Shown piece by piece: positions 4,813 to 7,285 of a stretch of DNA of 7,285 bases. The translations under genes and the position numbers were made by a program. The first letter of the stretch is position 1. Each line of letters opens with the position of its first letter. The notes below the pieces were generated by a model. It did no database searches and was not told the origin of the DNA. It saw only the letters and a list, made by a program, of their open reading frames with translations. The stretch comes from Candidatus Omnitrophota bacterium (GTDB lineage: Bacteria > Omnitrophota > Gorgyraeia > Gorgyraeales > Gorgyraeaceae): contig JAPLMC010000101.1 in assembly GCA_026387215.1 (NCBI GenBank), positions 1 to 7,285 on the forward strand, given 5' to 3'.

Positions 4813-5562
4813 ATGCAAAGAAACGAACTAAAGCCAGTTCACATAGAGGCATTTGATTTAGACGATGCATGGTTCAGATGTCTTTCAAAGATTTTAGAAT
4901 TTGGCCATGTATATACAATAACAAGGGGAAGTTATCAGGGGCAAAAAAGGCTTGAATTTGATTTTGTTACTATCAGAATAAAAAATCCCAGCCACCAGAT
5001 AATACCTATAATGTCGGAAGGCTCAAGTATTCCTGCTCCTACGAGTATGGAATATATACACGGGTACCTTTCTTATTTATTGACAGGCCAGAAAACAAAT
5101 ACGGAAGATTATACCTATGGTGAAAGAATGGTGGATGCGAAAGTAAGGTTTAAAGAAACAATCGAAGGCAAGGAAATGGTAAAAGAAATGCCTTTAGAAG
5201 TTAACCAGGTTGAAGAGGTTATAAAAATGTACAAAACTCAGGGCCATGGCACTAATCAGGCAACAATAGAGATAGGCATGCCCTCTGATATAAAACTGAA
5301 TGATCCTCCATGTCTCAGGCTTATAGACACAAGAATCCGCTATGGTAAGCTGCATTTTTTTCCATATTTCAGGTCGTGGGATTTATGGGGGGGCTTTCCT
5401 TCGAATTTAGGTGGATTGGAGCTTGTGAAGCAATATATGGCGGAAGAGATTGGAGTAGAAAACGGGGAAATTATAGCTACCAGTAAAGGCCTTCATCTTT
5501 ACGATTACTCCTGGGATTTTGCAAAGCAGAGGACAGGCAAAGCAGATTTAGAAGTAAAATAA
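4813..5562 (+). CDS. thyA: Thymidylate synthase, archaeal/methanogen-type ThyA
   Basis: This 249-residue cytoplasmic enzyme would convert dUMP to dTMP by methylene transfer from a reduced folate. The catalytic cysteine is Cys167 in NDPPCLRLID. The FRSWDLWGGFPSNLGG block (186-201) corresponds to the 'RSxDxxxGxPxN' dUMP-binding segment of ThyA, and GLHLYDYSWDFAK supplies the His-x-Tyr region near the C-terminus. TRGSYQGQKRLEF (37-49) corresponds to the phosphate-binding Arg loop, and YGERM (102-106) adds a further conserved Arg. The sequence is closer to the short ThyA-like group first defined in methanogens than to E. coli ThyA, which may mean a different folate cofactor (inference). The start has GGGGAG 9 bases upstream. 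lgt follows after 3 bases; lgt and thyA are also adjacent in E. coli, in the opposite order. Confidence 0.88.
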   Translation: MQRNELKPVHIEAFDLDDAWFRCLSKILEFGHVYTITRGSYQGQKRLEFDFVTIRIKNPSHQIIPIMSEGSSIPAPTSMEYIHGYLSYLLTGQKTNTEDYTYGERMVDAKVRFKETIEGKEMVKEMPLEVNQVEEVIKMYKTQGHGTNQATIEIGMPSDIKLNDPPCLRLIDTRIRYGKLHFFPYFRSWDLWGGFPSNLGGLELVKQYMAEEIGVENGEIIATSKGLHLYDYSWDFAKQRTGKADLEVK

Positions 5563-5565
5563 TTT

Positions 5566-6282
5566 ATGCATCCTATAATAGCTAAAATAGGTTTTTTTAC
5601 AATTTATAGCTATGGCATGATGGTAGCCATAGCTTTTTTATTTGGAATATTTATAGCAAAATTGGAGGCTATAAGAAAAAAAATAAATCCAGATTTGGTG
5701 TACGATTTTAGCTTTTATGTTTTGGTAGGTTCTATAATAAGTGCCAGGATTTATTATATCTTTTTTTTCGATATCAAAGATTTTTTAAACAACCCAGTTT
5801 ATATATTCAAGGTATGGGAAGGAGGACTTTCTATACACGGAGGAATATTTGGAGGTATAATAACAGGGCTTATATTTTCAAGGATTCGCAAGGTCTCTTT
5901 CTGGGTTTTAGCTGATCTTATCGCCCCATCCATAATTCTAGGCCAGGCAATAGGCAGGATCGGTTGTTTTTTAAATGGCTGTTGTTCCGGCGTATCAATG
6001 AAACCTTTTTGTGGCATGAATAGCCATCCTACTCAAATTTACGAGCTTATCTTAGATTTTATAGGATTTTTGCTATTATGGAATTTGAGGAAGAAGATAA
6101 GGTTTGAAAGCGGTTTATTTTTATTATATATAATGATGTACGCTGTTATAAGAATAATTGTTTCCCAGTTCAGGGCAGATAACCTTTATCTCTTGGGTAC
6201 TAATTTAACATTAGCAGGCCTTACCAGCGTTATTATTTTTATGGCAGCAATGATTTTATACATAAAGAAACGACATGGTTAA
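5566..6282 (+). CDS. lgt: Prolipoprotein diacylglyceryl transferase
   Basis: The 238-residue polytopic inner-membrane enzyme transfers diacylglyceryl from phosphatidylglycerol to the lipobox cysteine of prolipoproteins, the first step of lipoprotein maturation. Hallmarks are the SYGMMVAIAFLFGI first membrane helix, the loop VWEGGLSIHGGIFGG (83-97, His91 matching the essential His103 of E. coli), and the Lgt signature LGQAIGRIGCFLNGCC (125-140, with Arg131). HPTQIYE is followed by the C-terminal helices, and QFRADN provides a conserved Arg-containing loop. The extra cysteines (CFLNGCC...FCG) are common in non-proteobacterial Lgt. About seven hydrophobic segments are visible. No strong ribosome binding site is present; with a 3-base gap after thyA, coupling is likely. 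It confirms that the host is a bacterium. Confidence 0.93.
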   Translation: MHPIIAKIGFFTIYSYGMMVAIAFLFGIFIAKLEAIRKKINPDLVYDFSFYVLVGSIISARIYYIFFFDIKDFLNNPVYIFKVWEGGLSIHGGIFGGIITGLIFSRIRKVSFWVLADLIAPSIILGQAIGRIGCFLNGCCSGVSMKPFCGMNSHPTQIYELILDFIGFLLLWNLRKKIRFESGLFLLYIMMYAVIRIIVSQFRADNLYLLGTNLTLAGLTSVIIFMAAMILYIKKRHG

Positions 6283-6457
6283 AAAAATAATATATAACGC
6301 AGTAATTATAATAGTTTTAGTAATGATAGGCTTGGCAATCTTAAAAACTAATAAGCTGAGAGCCAATGTTTTAAAAACTAGTTTAAATAATATAGAAGAA
6401 AAAAAGTCTAATTTAACTCCAAAAGAAGCAAAGTATTACAGAGTTATAGAAGAATGA
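6275..6457 (+). CDS. Small single-pass membrane protein, unknown function
   Basis: The 60-residue product has a basic N-terminus (MVKKI), one hydrophobic helix at about residues 6-24, and a charged, probably helical C-terminal half (LRANVLKTSLNNIEEKKSNLTPKEAKYYRVIEE, shown as the region from residue 28 to the end). No lipobox or known domain is visible. It is probably an inner-membrane-anchored protein; the side of the tail is not determined. Its start lies inside lgt (8-base overlap), and its TGA overlaps the next ATG as ATGA, so it is translationally coupled on both sides. This supports it as a real gene, not a chance frame. Its function is unknown. The context suggests membrane-linked help to Lgt or to the AmmeMemoRadiSam enzyme, but nothing in the sequence proves either. 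Confidence 0.65.
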   Translation: MVKKIIYNAVIIIVLVMIGLAILKTNKLRANVLKTSLNNIEEKKSNLTPKEAKYYRVIEE

Positions 6458-7285
6458 AAAAAGTTAGATGTTTGTTATGCCCCAGGGGATGCGAGTTAAA
6501 AGAGCTCGAGAGGGGAAACTGTCGCTCTCGCATTAATATAGGCGGAAAACTTCAAACCCTTGCTTACGGAAAACCCTGCGCAGCGCATGTGGACCCAATT
6601 GAGAAAAAGCCTTTTTATCATTTTTTGCCAGGGTCCCTTTCTTTTTCATTAGCAACTGCAGGTTGTAATTTGCATTGCCTTTATTGTCAGAACTGGGAAA
6701 TATCACAGTCTAATCCAGAAGATACTGTAAATATGGACATGTCTCCAGAGCAAGTTGTCCAGGAAGCAATAGGCAATAAATGTAGGACTATTGCCTGCAC
6801 TTATTCTGAACCTGTTACATTTTTTGAATACGCGGCTGACATAGCCAGTATCGCGCATAAAAATAACATATTGAATGTCTGGGTAACAGCCGGGTATATC
6901 AATCAAAAGCCTTTAGAAGAGGCTTGCGGATTTTTAGATGCTGTTAAAGTGGACTTTAAAGGTATTACAGAAGATTTTTATGAAAATGTTACAAGAGCAA
7001 GTATTGGGCCTGTTATGAATGCAATAAAACTCATAAAAGAAAAAGGATTATGGCTAGAACTTGTGAACCTAGTAGTCCCAACTTACAATGATACAAAAGA
7101 AGATTTTTCCAAGATGTGCGATTGGATAGTTGAAAATTTAGGACCTGACGTGCCGGTTCATTTTTCAAAATTCTGGCCTACATACCAGCTGAAAAATTTG
7201 CCCCCTACGCCGGAAGAGACGCTTATATTAGCCAGGAACATAGCTATGTCAAAAGGTATAAACTATGTTTATATAGGCAATATTC
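6454..7285 (+). CDS. amrS: AmmeMemoRadiSam system radical SAM enzyme, C-terminus cut by window end
   Basis: The frame opens at ATG 6454, overlapping the previous stop as ATGA, and runs off the window end after 277 residues; the family is usually around 330-370. It is a radical SAM protein of the PflA-like AmrS group. The [4Fe-4S] cluster motif is Cys71-x3-Cys75-x2-Cys78 in TAGCNLHCLYCQNWEISQ. The N-terminal zone CLLCPRGCELKELERGNCRSRIN has Cys6, Cys9, Cys13 and Cys23, a cysteine set typical of this family. GNKCRTIACTYSEPVTFFEY and the VKVDFKGI strand belong to the TIM-barrel core. AmrS genes usually occur with Memo and AMMECR1 homologues; those would be expected just beyond the window. The reaction of the system is, to my knowledge, not established. 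It is the last gene visible in the trpB2 operon. Confidence 0.9.
   Translation, partial: MKKVRCLLCPRGCELKELERGNCRSRINIGGKLQTLAYGKPCAAHVDPIEKKPFYHFLPGSLSFSLATAGCNLHCLYCQNWEISQSNPEDTVNMDMSPEQVVQEAIGNKCRTIACTYSEPVTFFEYAADIASIAHKNNILNVWVTAGYINQKPLEEACGFLDAVKVDFKGITEDFYENVTRASIGPVMNAIKLIKEKGLWLELVNLVVPTYNDTKEDFSKMCDWIVENLGPDVPVHFSKFWPTYQLKNLPPTPEETLILARNIAMSKGINYVYIGNI

Overview
The window is A+T-rich bacterial DNA in which every supportable gene lies on the + strand, and gene density is high. Lgt, a bacterial lipoprotein enzyme, sits beside an archaeal/methanogen-type thymidylate synthase, a TrpB2-class tryptophan synthase beta-like enzyme and an AmmeMemoRadiSam radical SAM protein. That mixture, with a signal-peptide plus 'LRIP' N-terminus on an otherwise odd HAD gene, suggests an anaerobic, deep-branching or candidate-phylum bacterium (Omnitrophota-like is my best guess). 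The taxonomic guess is inference, not proof.

Left part (1-1232). An unrecognised C-terminal coding fragment ends at 78. It is followed by a regulatory stretch with a TTCTTG/CAAGAA dyad, a good sigma70-type promoter and a U-tailed hairpin just before an ATG at 243. The gene starting there is a signal-peptide protein with a HAD-like domain. Its reading frame is broken at a run of six C's (452-457), so it appears as two pieces (243-479 and 448-978). A gene-free stretch (979-1232) holds a nested inverted repeat of the REP/BIME type and then a perfect 13-bp dyad.

Middle part (1197-2233). A nitroreductase-family flavoprotein and an OsmC-like peroxide-type protein follow each other. Neither has a Shine-Dalgarno sequence. 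Each has a -10 hexamer ending 6 or 7 bases before the start codon, so both look leaderless. For the OsmC-like gene this argues that the start is GTG 1838, and that the apparent TTG start at 1802 is the -35 box of its promoter.

Right part (2232-7285). A second dyad, sharing an 11-base right-arm core with the one before the nitroreductase, precedes a tightly packed run: trpB2, a YihX-type HAD phosphatase, a YacP-like NYN nuclease, thymidylate synthase, lgt, a 60-residue membrane protein, and amrS (cut by the window end). Gaps are 21, 26, 1 and 3 bases, then overlaps of 8 and 4 bases, so it reads as one operon. The gene products are mostly housekeeping (tryptophan or indole metabolism, dTMP synthesis, lipoprotein maturation), with the poorly understood AmmeMemoRadiSam function at the end.

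I did not find a clear new defence or mobile system. The most informative signals are the frameshifted HAD gene, the leaderless starts, the shared dyads, and the small membrane gene wedged between lgt and amrS.
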